DNA of 64,000 bases from Algibacillus agarilyticus (lineage in GTDB: Bacteria > Pseudomonadota > Gammaproteobacteria > Enterobacterales > Alteromonadaceae). Each line of letters starts with the position of its first letter. Within the stretch, counting starts at the first letter, position 1. The translations under genes and the position numbers were made by a program. The stretch is taken from NCBI RefSeq assembly GCF_003286125.1, contig NZ_QMED01000023.1, positions 22,443 to 86,442 of the forward strand. The letters run 5' to 3'. The notes under the pieces are model-generated. The model saw only the letters and a list, made by a program, of their open reading frames with translations. It was not told the origin of the DNA and did no database searches. This document shows positions 44,536 to 53,832 of the stretch, in pieces.

Positions 44536-45120
44536 CTACCCCATTGCCCGTAACGTTAATTCGATGCAATCTTTTAATTTTTGCCGAATACGATGCATGC
44601 GCATTGTCATTGCTGAATGCCGTATTTTATATTTTCGGGTTAGTTCGGCTACCGAAAAGCCTTGTGTATAATGTTCTAACATCAGCGTATGCATTTTATC
44701 GTCTAACTTGGTTAAACACGATTTCAGTGCTTCAATCGATAACGACTCATTATGGTCGTCATCATGTTGTTCTAAATTTTGGTTAATTAGTAATTCAAGT
44801 TCTGCATCACTGCCTATCGCCACCGGCCGTAATTTGCGAGTATGGTTTTTGAGTAAGTTAATCGCGATGCCTCTTATCCAAGCCCCTAGCGGACGTGTTT
44901 CATCAAATTCATCGAGTTTGTTATAAGCTAATATAAAGGCTTCTTGCGCTAAATCTTCGGCCTCGTGCGTATTGGCTAATCTTACGCGTAAACAAGCACG
45001 CACCGAAGGTTCGTAACGCTTAACCAATAAAGCATAAGCTTGCACATCGCCCTGGCGTACCTTAAGCACTATTTCAGCATCGGCGATGGTGTGAGCCTTT
45101 GTACTATCTAGCATATACAT
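44536..45120 (-). CDS. ECF-type RNA polymerase sigma factor
   Basis: 194 residues (a second Met at residue 3 is an alternative start). Region 2 is seen in 'VLKVRQGDVQAYALLVKRYE', 'EAEDLAQEAFILAYNKLDEF' and 'PLGAWIRGIAINLLKNHTRK'. Region 4 is seen in 'LDDKMHTLMLEHYTQGFSVA' and 'RKYKIRHSAMTMRMHRIRQK', a helix-turn-helix for the -35 element. No region 3, as usual for ECF factors. It is first in a two-gene unit with the FecR-LamG protein, its probable regulator. Target promoters are not identified; the polysaccharide operon next door is a candidate. Confidence 0.9.
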   Translation of the reverse strand: MYMLDSTKAHTIADAEIVLKVRQGDVQAYALLVKRYEPSVRACLRVRLANTHEAEDLAQEAFILAYNKLDEFDETRPLGAWIRGIAINLLKNHTRKLRPVAIGSDAELELLINQNLEQHDDDHNESLSIEALKSCLTKLDDKMHTLMLEHYTQGFSVAELTRKYKIRHSAMTMRMHRIRQKLKDCIELTLRAMG

Positions 45121-45235
45121 TCACGATTAACTTATTCTTCCTCTATTATTGCGGCGTTTTCAAACCCTGTTCTTTTTGGCTTGCTTTTACGACCTGTTTT
45201 TACGACTCGCTTTTTCACTGCCATTTGATTGCGCT

Positions 45236-47521
45236 TTAATTAACGGCAATTTCAAACAACGCAGCAGGAACCTGCTCTGCAGGGTGGTCTAATTCAATGC
45301 GTAATGTATCGGTTGTGATCCCTTCAGGTATTTTAATCGTGTTGACCGTTTGATAGTTACCCACCACATTGGCGATAATCGTGCCATCAGCACTTTTAAT
45401 TCGATAAGACACTACACAGTATGGCATCTTATTTTCGGGGTGCTCCATCAAAACAGTTTCTAAAGCATGATCAGCATCGGTATCAAAATACAAGGTGATC
45501 TGATTAATAACAACCGGTACCGGCCACGTTAACGTTAAGCAAGGCTGCTCGTCCATTAAATTGGCGACCCAAGCATTGGTTTTAAGCCACGGGCGTAAGT
45601 AACCATTGTTAACCTGCTCAACTCCATATGCATTTAATGCAGGCGCCAGTTGTATAGCCAAATTTTGGCCTTTAGGTCGGCGCTCTGGCGTCCAAAATTC
45701 AAACTCATCAATTCCACTATTAGCGGGCGCTGCTTGTTTACCCGTATTGGATACCGCTTTATGCACTTTATTGAATACGGCCATCGTCCCGCTAATCAAT
45801 TGGTCTGAGATGGCAATTTCAACAGCTTCGTTTGCTATAAACGTAATAAAGCCATATTGATCATTTAAAACCACATCCGAAAAATCTAATTCTATGGTTT
45901 GTCGCCCTGTATTTAAAGGCACTTCAATCGATTTACAAATCAACTCAGGTGTATAGTTTTCAGGTTTTTCACTCACTCTAAGTTGCGTTATTAGGGTTGT
46001 TGTTTGGCGCACGTTAACCTCAACTTTAACCTTAGGCGCGGATCCTTTTTTGAAAGGCAATAATTGGGCACTCGATTGGGCTAACAACATAAACTGGCCG
46101 CTTGTTGTATACCCTGTAAACGCGAGTTCACTGCTGGCGCTTAATGTAGCTTGAGACACTAAACTGCTTGATTTATCAAGCGGTACGCCAGGTATACCAT
46201 GACCAAATGCATTCAGCTTTTGTTGTAATTGCCGCATATTTTCATGCTCGGTGAGCGCTTTGGGGGTTAGCGATTTTTCTAGACAAAGTGCGGCCGCGGT
46301 ACCCACTGCTTGCCCGCCATGGGCGCAGGTTATCATAACTCTTGTGGAGCCATAAGCCATGTGCGTTGCGCTTATGTTACGCCCTGCTAAAAATAAATTA
46401 TCGATATCTTTACTAATAAAACAACGATAAGGAATTTGATAAACCCCTTTTGAATGATATTGAGAACAGGCTGGTTTATCACTATAAATGCCTTCTGATG
46501 GGTGTATATCAATGGCCCAGCCGCCAAATGATACAGCATCATAAAACGAGGTTTGCTCAACCACATTTTGCTGAGTCAGCATGTATTCGCCATTAAAACG
46601 ACGGCTTTCACGTTTGCCCGGCACCGTGCCCACCCACTCTAGCGTTAAATTATCAACATCTTCAAATTGACCGCTGTTTTTAATGTAATCCCAAATACCA
46701 TAAACAATTTTCCATAATTCCCATTTAATTTCTTCGGTTTCGTATATCGTGTCACGCACACCGCCATACTCTACCCACCAAAATTTCACACCTGAATCGT
46801 GGCCTTGTATGTTTTTTGAACGTGGGATAGCCCCAATCTCTTTTTGCGTGTAAGCAAAATTAGGCGCTTTATATTCAACCACGTGATCGACTTTTTTGCT
46901 GTAAAAAAATAAGGTATGCCCGAGTAGTTGATTACTTTCTTGTTCGGCTGCTAATAATTCACCAAATTCATGCCGAGATTCAGCCCCTATTCGAAAACTG
47001 GCACCGGCATTAAAGCCAACTAAACCATCGCCGGTTGCATCACAAAATAAGGGAGCCGCAAGGGTATATTCTGTTGAATTTTGACTGCAAAATGCTTGAA
47101 TACTGGCGATTGTGCGCTCAGATGATTTATTCACTTGATAAGCAGCCGTATTTAATAGCAAGGTTATATTGTCTTCGGCTGCAACTTTATCGAGCAAGAT
47201 GGCATCAAAATATAAAGGGTTACCGTCTTTATTGGTTTTTAAGTTTTCGAGCATGACCTCGTCAATAATACCGCCTTCACGCGACCAACGATTATTGTTG
47301 CCCATGTGCGATGTTGCCCCTAACGCCCAAATACGCACTTCACTTGAAGCGTTACCGCCTAATACCGGACGGTCTTGCACTAAAATCACTTGGGTTCCGG
47401 CTCTTGCTGCCGCTATTGCCGCGCATACGCCCGCTAAACCGCCGCCAGCAACAATAAATTCGGTTGTTAATGTCACCACTTTATTGCTGCGTGTTTCTTT
47501 ATTAAATGCTTGTTTTATCAT
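45236..47521 (-). CDS. FAD-dependent oxidoreductase (FAD_oxidored family) with C-terminal beta-sandwich
   Basis: 761 residues, no signal peptide. Residues 22-44 (FIVAGGGLAGVCAAIAAARA) form the FAD-binding Rossmann motif, ending in 'VILVQDRPVLGGNASSEVR', typical of PF12831. 'FCDATGDGLVGFNAGASFRI' and 'NLFLAGRNISATHMAYGSTR' are further FAD contacts. The last about 160 residues (from about 600) resemble a discoidin-type beta-sandwich. Its ATG begins one base after the GH117-type gene's stop, so it is translationally coupled. The setting implies oxidation of a galactan-derived sugar, perhaps 3,6-anhydro-L-galactose or a product; the actual substrate is unknown. Confidence 0.8.
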   Translation of the reverse strand: MIKQAFNKETRSNKVVTLTTEFIVAGGGLAGVCAAIAAARAGTQVILVQDRPVLGGNASSEVRIWALGATSHMGNNNRWSREGGIIDEVMLENLKTNKDGNPLYFDAILLDKVAAEDNITLLLNTAAYQVNKSSERTIASIQAFCSQNSTEYTLAAPLFCDATGDGLVGFNAGASFRIGAESRHEFGELLAAEQESNQLLGHTLFFYSKKVDHVVEYKAPNFAYTQKEIGAIPRSKNIQGHDSGVKFWWVEYGGVRDTIYETEEIKWELWKIVYGIWDYIKNSGQFEDVDNLTLEWVGTVPGKRESRRFNGEYMLTQQNVVEQTSFYDAVSFGGWAIDIHPSEGIYSDKPACSQYHSKGVYQIPYRCFISKDIDNLFLAGRNISATHMAYGSTRVMITCAHGGQAVGTAAALCLEKSLTPKALTEHENMRQLQQKLNAFGHGIPGVPLDKSSSLVSQATLSASSELAFTGYTTSGQFMLLAQSSAQLLPFKKGSAPKVKVEVNVRQTTTLITQLRVSEKPENYTPELICKSIEVPLNTGRQTIELDFSDVVLNDQYGFITFIANEAVEIAISDQLISGTMAVFNKVHKAVSNTGKQAAPANSGIDEFEFWTPERRPKGQNLAIQLAPALNAYGVEQVNNGYLRPWLKTNAWVANLMDEQPCLTLTWPVPVVINQITLYFDTDADHALETVLMEHPENKMPYCVVSYRIKSADGTIIANVVGNYQTVNTIKIPEGITTDTLRIELDHPAEQVPAALFEIAVN

Positions 47522-47522
47522 A

Positions 47523-48770
47523 TTAAATTGTCTTACTACTGTGTATTAGGTTGGGTTCTGTTAGTGCTTTTTCAGCCCGAGCTAAGTGCTGTTCTGCCGT
47601 TAAGCTTTGCGCAAAATAAACATCGGGGTGATGAATAATATCGGTCTCTTTCATGTCGGGTTTGATCCCACGTTTCACTTGGCTGTCTGGTACTAAATTA
47701 CAATCAAAACGGCCTAAAAAACTGTGTTTGGTATTGGGATCCGTTTTATCTGAAAAATGCGATATGCCCCAAGTGATACCTTCGCCATATTCATTGCTAT
47801 TAAAGGCATCGGCAACATAAGGCCCTGCGGCTATTGGCATTAAGCCAGTGACAGAGGCAATGCTAAAATTAACGCCGTCTGCTGCATATTGGATCGTATT
47901 ATTTTCATTACCATTACGAATAGCAAAAGCGGCAACGCCTTGTTTGAACGGAAAATAGGTCGTCTCGTGCCCTGAGTTTAAAATAGGGTTAAGCGGGTGT
48001 TTGTTAAAAGGGCCTAATGGGTTGTCGGCAATAGCTAAACCATTACCAACTAAATACTCAGGCCGATCACCATAAGCCGATTTGTAGTACAAATGAATTT
48101 GCCCATTGCGCACTAACAGGTAAGGATCGTGTATCGAAAACTGATCCCAACTGCCCTTTTCGCCATTTTCAACGACAATTTTGCCGCAAGGTGTCCAAGG
48201 GCCTTGTGGTGAGTTAGCCGACGACATCGTCACTGGGCAGTGATCACCTTTTAAACCACTGGCCTCCATAAAGGCTTGATAGTATAAATAATACCGACCT
48301 TGCCAAACTAAAATATCGGGCGTAGAAACTGAGCGCCAACCCAAACCGGGTTTACGGGGTCGACTCACCGCAACATTTTGTTCTTGCCAGTTAAAACCAT
48401 CTGCACTGGTGGCATACCAAATATCGGCTAAATCCCAATCGGTTGATGGTACGGTATCGCTGCAACCTTCTGGCCCGCTTGGCGGTATGGGTGTATGGCG
48501 TTTGGTATACCACATGTAATACAAATCATTGACGCGTATGATCTTTGAAGGATCTCGACGTGATACGGTGCCGTCTCCGCCGTTATAATCAAACCCTTGC
48601 AGCTGAGTATATTTAAAGCTAGTAAATAAGTCGTTGTCTTCTGGCCTTGGGGTTAAATACTGATCATACAAACGTTCCATCGCCTGACTAAGTGGACGTT
48701 CCGGTTTTGTTTGGGGTATATCCCAAGGAAAGCTCGCTTGCGGCATTTTAGTAAAAGCACCATTACTCAT
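47523..48770 (-). CDS. GH117-type alpha-1,3-(3,6-anhydro)-L-galactosidase (neoagarobiose hydrolase-like)
   Basis: 415 residues, no signal peptide, so probably cytoplasmic. Five-bladed propeller motifs: 'TVSRRDPSKIIRVNDLYYMW', 'SVSTPDILVWQGRYYLYY', 'FSIHDPYLLVRNGQIHLYYK'. Candidate catalytic residues D73, D215 and E269 with H268 ('NSGHETTYF') keep the Asp/Asp/His-Glu order and spacing I recall for GH117. The N-terminal 'ERPLSQAMERLYDQYLTPRP' arm also fits; in GH117 that arm mediates dimers. The enzyme would split neoagarobiose into anhydro-L-galactose and galactose. It overlaps the symporter gene by 8 bp and abuts the flavoprotein gene. GH43/GH32-like enzymes share the fold; motifs favour GH117. 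Confidence 0.78.
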   Translation of the reverse strand: MSNGAFTKMPQASFPWDIPQTKPERPLSQAMERLYDQYLTPRPEDNDLFTSFKYTQLQGFDYNGGDGTVSRRDPSKIIRVNDLYYMWYTKRHTPIPPSGPEGCSDTVPSTDWDLADIWYATSADGFNWQEQNVAVSRPRKPGLGWRSVSTPDILVWQGRYYLYYQAFMEASGLKGDHCPVTMSSANSPQGPWTPCGKIVVENGEKGSWDQFSIHDPYLLVRNGQIHLYYKSAYGDRPEYLVGNGLAIADNPLGPFNKHPLNPILNSGHETTYFPFKQGVAAFAIRNGNENNTIQYAADGVNFSIASVTGLMPIAAGPYVADAFNSNEYGEGITWGISHFSDKTDPNTKHSFLGRFDCNLVPDSQVKRGIKPDMKETDIIHHPDVYFAQSLTAEQHLARAEKALTEPNLIHSSKTI

Positions 48771-50472
48771 AAGTCACCTCGCTCGATTTAACAATGCGAA
48801 ATTTATATAAAATAAAACAGCCAATAAATGTGATAACACCGCCCATTAACGCGACCATTATGACGTCTTTAATGCCCCCCTGTGCGGAGCCTTGATCAGC
48901 AATAACCGCCAGACACAGCATCAAACAACCGATTAAGGTGATGCCAAAACCGATAACACGTGTGCCTTTTGTATTCTCTGACGTTTGTTCTTGTAGATGT
49001 TCTTGTTTAGCAGCTTGGGCTTTTTTCAACTCGGTCGCTTTATAGTGTCGATACAAGGGGGCTTCTTGCCCTTTAACGCGTGCAATTAATTCAAAAACCG
49101 TTAATAACATAACGGGGATAAAGACCCCCATTAACATTTCTTCGGCTCGATCTAATTTAATATCAAGTAAATTGGGCGCAATAAATTTAAAGAAACCATT
49201 AATCGTTAACGAAATAAACGTAGTCGTTAAAACGGTTTTTCCGGTTTGAAAACGTGAAAATAACAGCCAAATAGGCGGTAAAAATAAAGCGCCGCCGGTT
49301 AAAGCCGCTAAGGTCATAACCACTTCAACCACGCCGCCCATGTAAGGCACCAACAAGGCAATGGCAATGGTAACGCAACCTAAGCCAATTGTGGCTAAAC
49401 GCCCCACTTTAACCAGTGTTTGTTGTGATGCATGCGGTTTGAAATGTTTAAAAACATCATTGGTGATCACACCCGCCGTGATATTTAGAGCCGTATTAAT
49501 TGAACTCGATGTTGCAAACACCATCCCCCCAAGCATTAAACCCAACATACCAATGGGTAAAACGGCTTTGCACATCAGTAAATAGGCACCTTCGTCGGCT
49601 AAGCCTGTTAACTCTGGGTTTAGCGCACGATAAATCATCGGCGGTAACATCCAAATCAATGGGCTGATTAAATACAAGGCACCAAAGAGCCAGCCCACTT
49701 TTTTAGCATCTTTAGGCGTTGCCACACTGGTAAAGCGTTGAATATAGGCCCAGTTACCGGCAATAAAAAATAAATTGTACAAACCAAAGGCTAAAATAAA
49801 GCCCCACGAATATTCACCGTTCACTAATGAGAAAAAATTGTCCGGTGCTTTGGCAATAAAATTACTGACACCGCCAATTTTATCAAGCGATAAAGGCACA
49901 ACAATTAATACCGCTGCAGTTAACACAACAAACTGTAATATGTCGGTTACGATCACCGCCCACAATCCACCTACCGCAGTGTAAAACAAGATCAACAACC
50001 CCAAACCAATAATAGTGTTAACAATGGGCAACCCCGTTGATACTTCAATAATCTTGGCAACAGGATATAAAAACGTACCCGTTGAGAAAGTCGCAATCGT
50101 TAAAAAGATAATGGTATATACTTTTTGAACTCGGTGCCCTAATCGCGCTTTTATAAACTCTGCAGCGGTTAATACATGCGTTTTTTGCCATCTTGGCGCA
50201 ATAAAAAAGCCGATAATCAAACCCGCTATGCACATGGTCCATTGTATGGTTACGGCAACCCAGCCATTGCTATAAGCAATTGAGCCCCAAACCACAAATG
50301 TGCCTGCCGAAAAAAAGCTCATAAACAAAGACAACCCGCTCATCCACCAAGGTAAAGCGCCGCCCGCTGAAAAAAACGTTTTCATGTTTTTGCCCGAGCT
50401 CGAAAAGCTTAAACCACAGCCAACAACGAGTAAGGTAAATATAATGATCACGCTAATATCGATACTACTCAT
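48763..50472 (-). CDS. Sodium/solute symporter (SSS family), likely sugar transporter of the agar operon
   Basis: 569 residues with about 14 transmembrane helices and no signal peptide. Family landmarks: 'TFFSAGGALPWWMSGLSLFM' near the N-terminus, 'AAEFIKARLGHRVQKVYTII', 'TAVGGLWAVIVTDILQFVVL' and 'MVFATSSSINTALNITAGVI'. A hydrophilic loop at about 480-510 (rich in Lys, Gln, Glu) precedes the last two helices. Members co-transport Na+ with sugars, proline or other small molecules. It overlaps the downstream GH117-type gene by 8 bp and lies 89 bp after GH16, so it probably imports agar disaccharides or galactose. The substrate is inferred from context. Confidence 0.85.
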   Translation of the reverse strand: MSSIDISVIIIFTLLVVGCGLSFSSSGKNMKTFFSAGGALPWWMSGLSLFMSFFSAGTFVVWGSIAYSNGWVAVTIQWTMCIAGLIIGFFIAPRWQKTHVLTAAEFIKARLGHRVQKVYTIIFLTIATFSTGTFLYPVAKIIEVSTGLPIVNTIIGLGLLILFYTAVGGLWAVIVTDILQFVVLTAAVLIVVPLSLDKIGGVSNFIAKAPDNFFSLVNGEYSWGFILAFGLYNLFFIAGNWAYIQRFTSVATPKDAKKVGWLFGALYLISPLIWMLPPMIYRALNPELTGLADEGAYLLMCKAVLPIGMLGLMLGGMVFATSSSINTALNITAGVITNDVFKHFKPHASQQTLVKVGRLATIGLGCVTIAIALLVPYMGGVVEVVMTLAALTGGALFLPPIWLLFSRFQTGKTVLTTTFISLTINGFFKFIAPNLLDIKLDRAEEMLMGVFIPVMLLTVFELIARVKGQEAPLYRHYKATELKKAQAAKQEHLQEQTSENTKGTRVIGFGITLIGCLMLCLAVIADQGSAQGGIKDVIMVALMGGVITFIGCFILYKFRIVKSSEVTYE

Positions 50473-50561
50473 ATACTTCTTCTTTCATTAAATTCTTTAT
50501 TCAAATAAAGTTAAGCACGTTAAGTGCTTAACAAAAAAATAAGACTCACAAGGAATACCGG

Positions 50562-51872
50562 CTATTTAGGTTGGTAATAACGCACCCAATCAATTTTCAT
50601 GCTGGTACCATCAATGGCATCCGTGACAGGGCCGGCAATATCGGCTTTTAAAATGGCAAGGCTAAACAGCAAAGAGGTTTCGTTAAAACAAACGTCGTTG
50701 CGCAGGGTGTAATACAACTTGCCGTCAAAATAGAATTTAAAATAATTTTCATCCCACTCTAAACCGTAGGTGTGGTATTCGTCGGCGAAGTTAGCAGCTT
50801 CAATTGCGGCATCATATTGCTTAATATTTACCCATTGCTGACCATCATAATAATCCAGCGTGTAATCGCTCATTAAGTTACGATACATACCGGTTGAGGG
50901 TCCTGATTCTTGTAACCAACCGTTGACAAATTGCACTGCGCCGATTTCTTTTTCGTCTGCCCAGCTGATCTCTAACCATTTTTGACCATGCTTTTCTGAC
51001 ACCCAACGCGTATCTAATTTATTATCGATGGCATAAATTTCTTTTGACGGTAAGCGATTAAAAATACCGTTAGTTGCAAGCTGTGTATCTGGTGCTTGAA
51101 CATGATTTACGGGAGCCTGTTCATCAAGTGGTAACAAAGCATTGGGGTATTCTGTAGCCGGTGAAAATACCCGAAATTCATTAATATGAATTGACGCAGG
51201 ATTAGACGACTTTAGACGGATTTTTTTAGTTTTAATGGCATTTAAAAGCGTGATGGTGTGATCAGGTTTACCGATCAGGGTGTGATGAAGCTGATCATCA
51301 GAATGGCTCACTCGGCCACTTGGCAAAGTGTAGGTGTCGGTCCAATTATGTACATTAGTATTAATTATATTGGGATAATGGCCTTCATTAATGTCAATTT
51401 CACATGATTTTTCGCCTTCAGCAACGCCTTGTTTAGGCCAAAACCAAAAAGAATTGTTGGTTCCGTATGCGCCCGCGTATTTATAACGCGCTTCAAAATA
51501 ACCATAGCCAAATGTGCGCTTGGTCCATACATTACCAGATGTCCAATCTTGTCCGCCTCTGCTCTCTTTACGGTTAATCAACTGTAAAATTCCGTCTTTA
51601 ACAACCGCGTTTTCACGCCAACGACTACCCAATACCCACGGATTTTCGGTTGCTGAATTTTGCGAAATCCATTCAGTATCTAATTGTTCGTTAGCATAGT
51701 TAAATTCGTCATGCCAAGCTAATTGCCATTGCGATAAATCAATAGAACGAGTGGCCGTTTTGGCATTTAATGACGTATTCGTTTTATTTATGGCTAATTG
51801 ATTAGCGGAATTAGAGACGCAGCCCAGTAAAAGCGTCGTCGTAAAACATGCCAACACAGATGATATTTTCAT
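50562..51872 (-). CDS. GH16 family lipoprotein with discoidin-like domain inserted in the catalytic fold
   Basis: 436 residues. Lipoprotein signal with LLGC (Cys18). The N-terminal half of a GH16 jelly roll is seen in 'WQLAWHDEFNYANEQLDTEW', 'TSGNVWTKRTFGYGYFEARY' and the catalytic 'CEIDINEGHYPN': Glu158 nucleophile, Asp160, Glu163 acid/base (ExDxxE). After 'SGRVSHSDDQLHH' (about residue 200) comes an F5/8C-like domain ('AIDNKLDTRWVSEKHGQKWL', 'IGAVQFVNGW'). The GH16 fold then resumes at about 360 ('YHTYGLEWDENYFKFYFDGK') and ends 'MKIDWVRYYQP'. GH16 enzymes include beta-agarases, porphyranases and carrageenases. It heads the operon with the symporter, GH117-type enzyme and flavoprotein. Catalysis on an agar-type galactan is likely; specificity is open. 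Confidence 0.85.
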   Translation of the reverse strand: MKISSVLACFTTTLLLGCVSNSANQLAINKTNTSLNAKTATRSIDLSQWQLAWHDEFNYANEQLDTEWISQNSATENPWVLGSRWRENAVVKDGILQLINRKESRGGQDWTSGNVWTKRTFGYGYFEARYKYAGAYGTNNSFWFWPKQGVAEGEKSCEIDINEGHYPNIINTNVHNWTDTYTLPSGRVSHSDDQLHHTLIGKPDHTITLLNAIKTKKIRLKSSNPASIHINEFRVFSPATEYPNALLPLDEQAPVNHVQAPDTQLATNGIFNRLPSKEIYAIDNKLDTRWVSEKHGQKWLEISWADEKEIGAVQFVNGWLQESGPSTGMYRNLMSDYTLDYYDGQQWVNIKQYDAAIEAANFADEYHTYGLEWDENYFKFYFDGKLYYTLRNDVCFNETSLLFSLAILKADIAGPVTDAIDGTSMKIDWVRYYQPK

Positions 51873-52195
51873 TTTTAAGTCCTGTATGAATGAATGTTTT
51901 CCGCGTTACTTATGCTGTTACAAGCAATTGTTACGGCGGCTTTTACAACAAGAAACAAACGGTATATACAGGTGTATTGTCACCACAATTAAAACTGACA
52001 CTTTAAATTTTAAAAAAGATTTAGGTTAATGCGGTAGAAAAATGAAGGTGAAAAATAAGGTAAAAAGAAATCAATATAGCGCCATAAAACTAAATAGATG
52101 TCGGTTTAACTAAAACGAAGATAGAGTGATCAATTGTTTGTATCGATACGTATTAAAATACAATGATACAAAGCATTAATAATAAGTGAGCCTAT
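51873..52195. promoter_or_regulatory. Promoter region of the GH16 operon and of the small DUF6435-like gene
   Basis: 323 bp between divergent genes, A+T rich. No AAACATATGATGTTT operator is visible, so this operon is probably not under the GntR regulator at 16339. No gene is seen. Confidence 0.5.
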
Positions 52196-52381
52196 ATGTT
52201 TTCATTTTTAAAAACCGACCCAAGCAAAAAATTAAATAAGCAACACGCGTTAAAACTTGAGCAAGCCATGCACGCCCAACGAAATGGCGACATTAAAACT
52301 TATTCAATGTTAACACTTGAAGCCGATACGATTTACAAACAAATTCTGGCAATAAAAGAAGACGAAAATAAAAAAGCTTAA
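52196..52381 (+). CDS. Small DUF6435-like protein
   Basis: 61 residues: MFSFLKTDPSKKLNKQHALK..., then MHAQRNGDIKTYSMLTLEAD. The 'M-F-x-F-L/F-K-x-D/N-P-x-K-K-L ... AQRNGDI(K/R)TY' pattern recalls a short uncharacterised family of marine gammaproteobacteria (DUF6435, from memory). Mostly helical and charged, no signal. Monocistronic, followed by a perfect palindrome at 52407. Its role is unknown. Confidence 0.75.
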   Translation: MFSFLKTDPSKKLNKQHALKLEQAMHAQRNGDIKTYSMLTLEADTIYKQILAIKEDENKKA

Positions 52382-52406
52382 GATCAAACAAAGGCAGTTT
52401 AGAAGA

Positions 52407-52436
52407 CGATTATACCCAGCTATTTAGGTATAATCG
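52407..52436. repeat. Perfect palindromic hairpin CGATTATACC / GGTATAATCG
   Basis: Two 10-bp arms with a 10-nt loop, 25 bp after the small gene. No T-run follows, so it is either a weak terminator, a protein site or a REP-like hairpin. Confidence 0.5.
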
Positions 52437-52539
52437 CACTTAACTAAACGACTAAAAGAAAAGATTTTTTGGTTAGAAACACAGCGCTTAGAATTAATAA
52501 GCTAAAGCGATATTATACCTATAAGATGATGTGCACTGC

Positions 52540-53832
52540 TTAAGTGTTTTTTAACCAAATATCGGCATTGATTGGCGGTTTATTTTTACGTTTTTTCTTA
52601 CCAGTACCTTCAGGTTTTGCCATCGGTTTAGCAACGGGTTCGCTAACCGTTTCATCCGCTTCAAACCCTTCGATTTGTTCACGTTCAAGTCTAATTTTAT
52701 TCTTCTTTTCAATAATTTTAAAATGGTGGTAGTCTTCGTGATCAATCAATGAAAAAGCTAATCCCACCTCGCCTGCACGTCCACTTCGACCAATACGGTG
52801 CATATAATCCGATGGGCTTCTTGGTAAATCAAAATTGATCACAACCGGTAATTTTTCAATATCGAGACCACGAGCGGCAATATCAGTCGCGATCAATACA
52901 TCTATTTCGCCAGTTTTAAACGCTTCGAGCACTCGGGTGCGAGCACTTTGCCCTTTGTCACCATGAAATACATCGGCCACAATACCGCGTTTAGACAGTT
53001 TATCGGCTAAATGGTTACAACTACTTTTAGCATTAACAAATATCAGTACTTGTCGCCATTGATGCGTTTTTATTAAATGCGCCAATAGCGCGGTTTTATT
53101 GCCTTTATTAACCGTAAAAACACGCTGTACTAACGTGCTTGAATCCGCACTTTGTACTTGAATTTCGATGGGGTTATCAAGTAATTCTTCCGTTAACGTT
53201 TTAACTTGTTCTGGAAAAGTAGCAGAGAATAATAAGGTTTGTTTTTGCTTAGGCAGCAAGGCGAGCAACTCAGATAACTCGTCGGTAAAACCTAAACTCA
53301 ACATGCGATCGGCTTCATCTAATATTAACGTTTTAACGTTATCAAGTTTTATCGCATTGCTTGAGATTAGATCAAGTAACCGTCCAGGCGTTGCCACCAG
53401 TATATCGGTCCCCCCACGCAAAGAGAGCATTTGTGTATTCGTAGATACCCCACCAAAAACAGCAACCGTTTTTATAGCGCCGTTAAAATGGACCGCATAC
53501 GATTTAATGCTATCAGCCACTTGTTTAGCAAGCTCTCGGGTGGGCACTAAAATAAGCCCCGATACGTAATTACCTTGTGGCTTAACTTCATTTTTACGCG
53601 TGCTGAGTGGTGCATCTTCATAAATGTGTTGCAATAAAGGTAAGGCAAACGTGGCTGTTTTACCTGAGCCGGTATTGGCTCCCGCAATAAGATCTCGTTT
53701 TGCTAACACACTGGGTATCGCTTGTGCCTGTATGGGGGTGGGTTGAGAATATTCCAGCTCAACAATTCGAGCTAACAGCGGTGAAATAAGGCCAAGATCT
53801 TGAAAAGTAGCGGGAGTAGTATCAGAAGTCAT
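52540..53832 (-). CDS. DEAD-box ATP-dependent RNA helicase, RhlE-like
   Basis: 430 residues with all helicase motifs in order: Q motif with 'YSQPTPIQAQAIP', motif I GANTGSGKT (51-59), Ia 'LVPTRELAKQV', II 'LILDEADRMLSLGF', III 'LLFSATFPEQV', IV 'LIFVNAKSSCNHLADKL', V 'LIATDIAARGLDIEKLPVVI' and VI 'YMHRIGRSGRAG'. A short basic tail (KKKRKNKPPIN) follows. 'MLSLGF' and the compact length point to the RhlE branch. Such proteins remodel structured RNA during ribosome assembly or decay. Stand-alone gene. Function secure at family level. Confidence 0.92.
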   Translation of the reverse strand: MTSDTTPATFQDLGLISPLLARIVELEYSQPTPIQAQAIPSVLAKRDLIAGANTGSGKTATFALPLLQHIYEDAPLSTRKNEVKPQGNYVSGLILVPTRELAKQVADSIKSYAVHFNGAIKTVAVFGGVSTNTQMLSLRGGTDILVATPGRLLDLISSNAIKLDNVKTLILDEADRMLSLGFTDELSELLALLPKQKQTLLFSATFPEQVKTLTEELLDNPIEIQVQSADSSTLVQRVFTVNKGNKTALLAHLIKTHQWRQVLIFVNAKSSCNHLADKLSKRGIVADVFHGDKGQSARTRVLEAFKTGEIDVLIATDIAARGLDIEKLPVVINFDLPRSPSDYMHRIGRSGRAGEVGLAFSLIDHEDYHHFKIIEKKNKIRLEREQIEGFEADETVSEPVAKPMAKPEGTGKKKRKNKPPINADIWLKNT

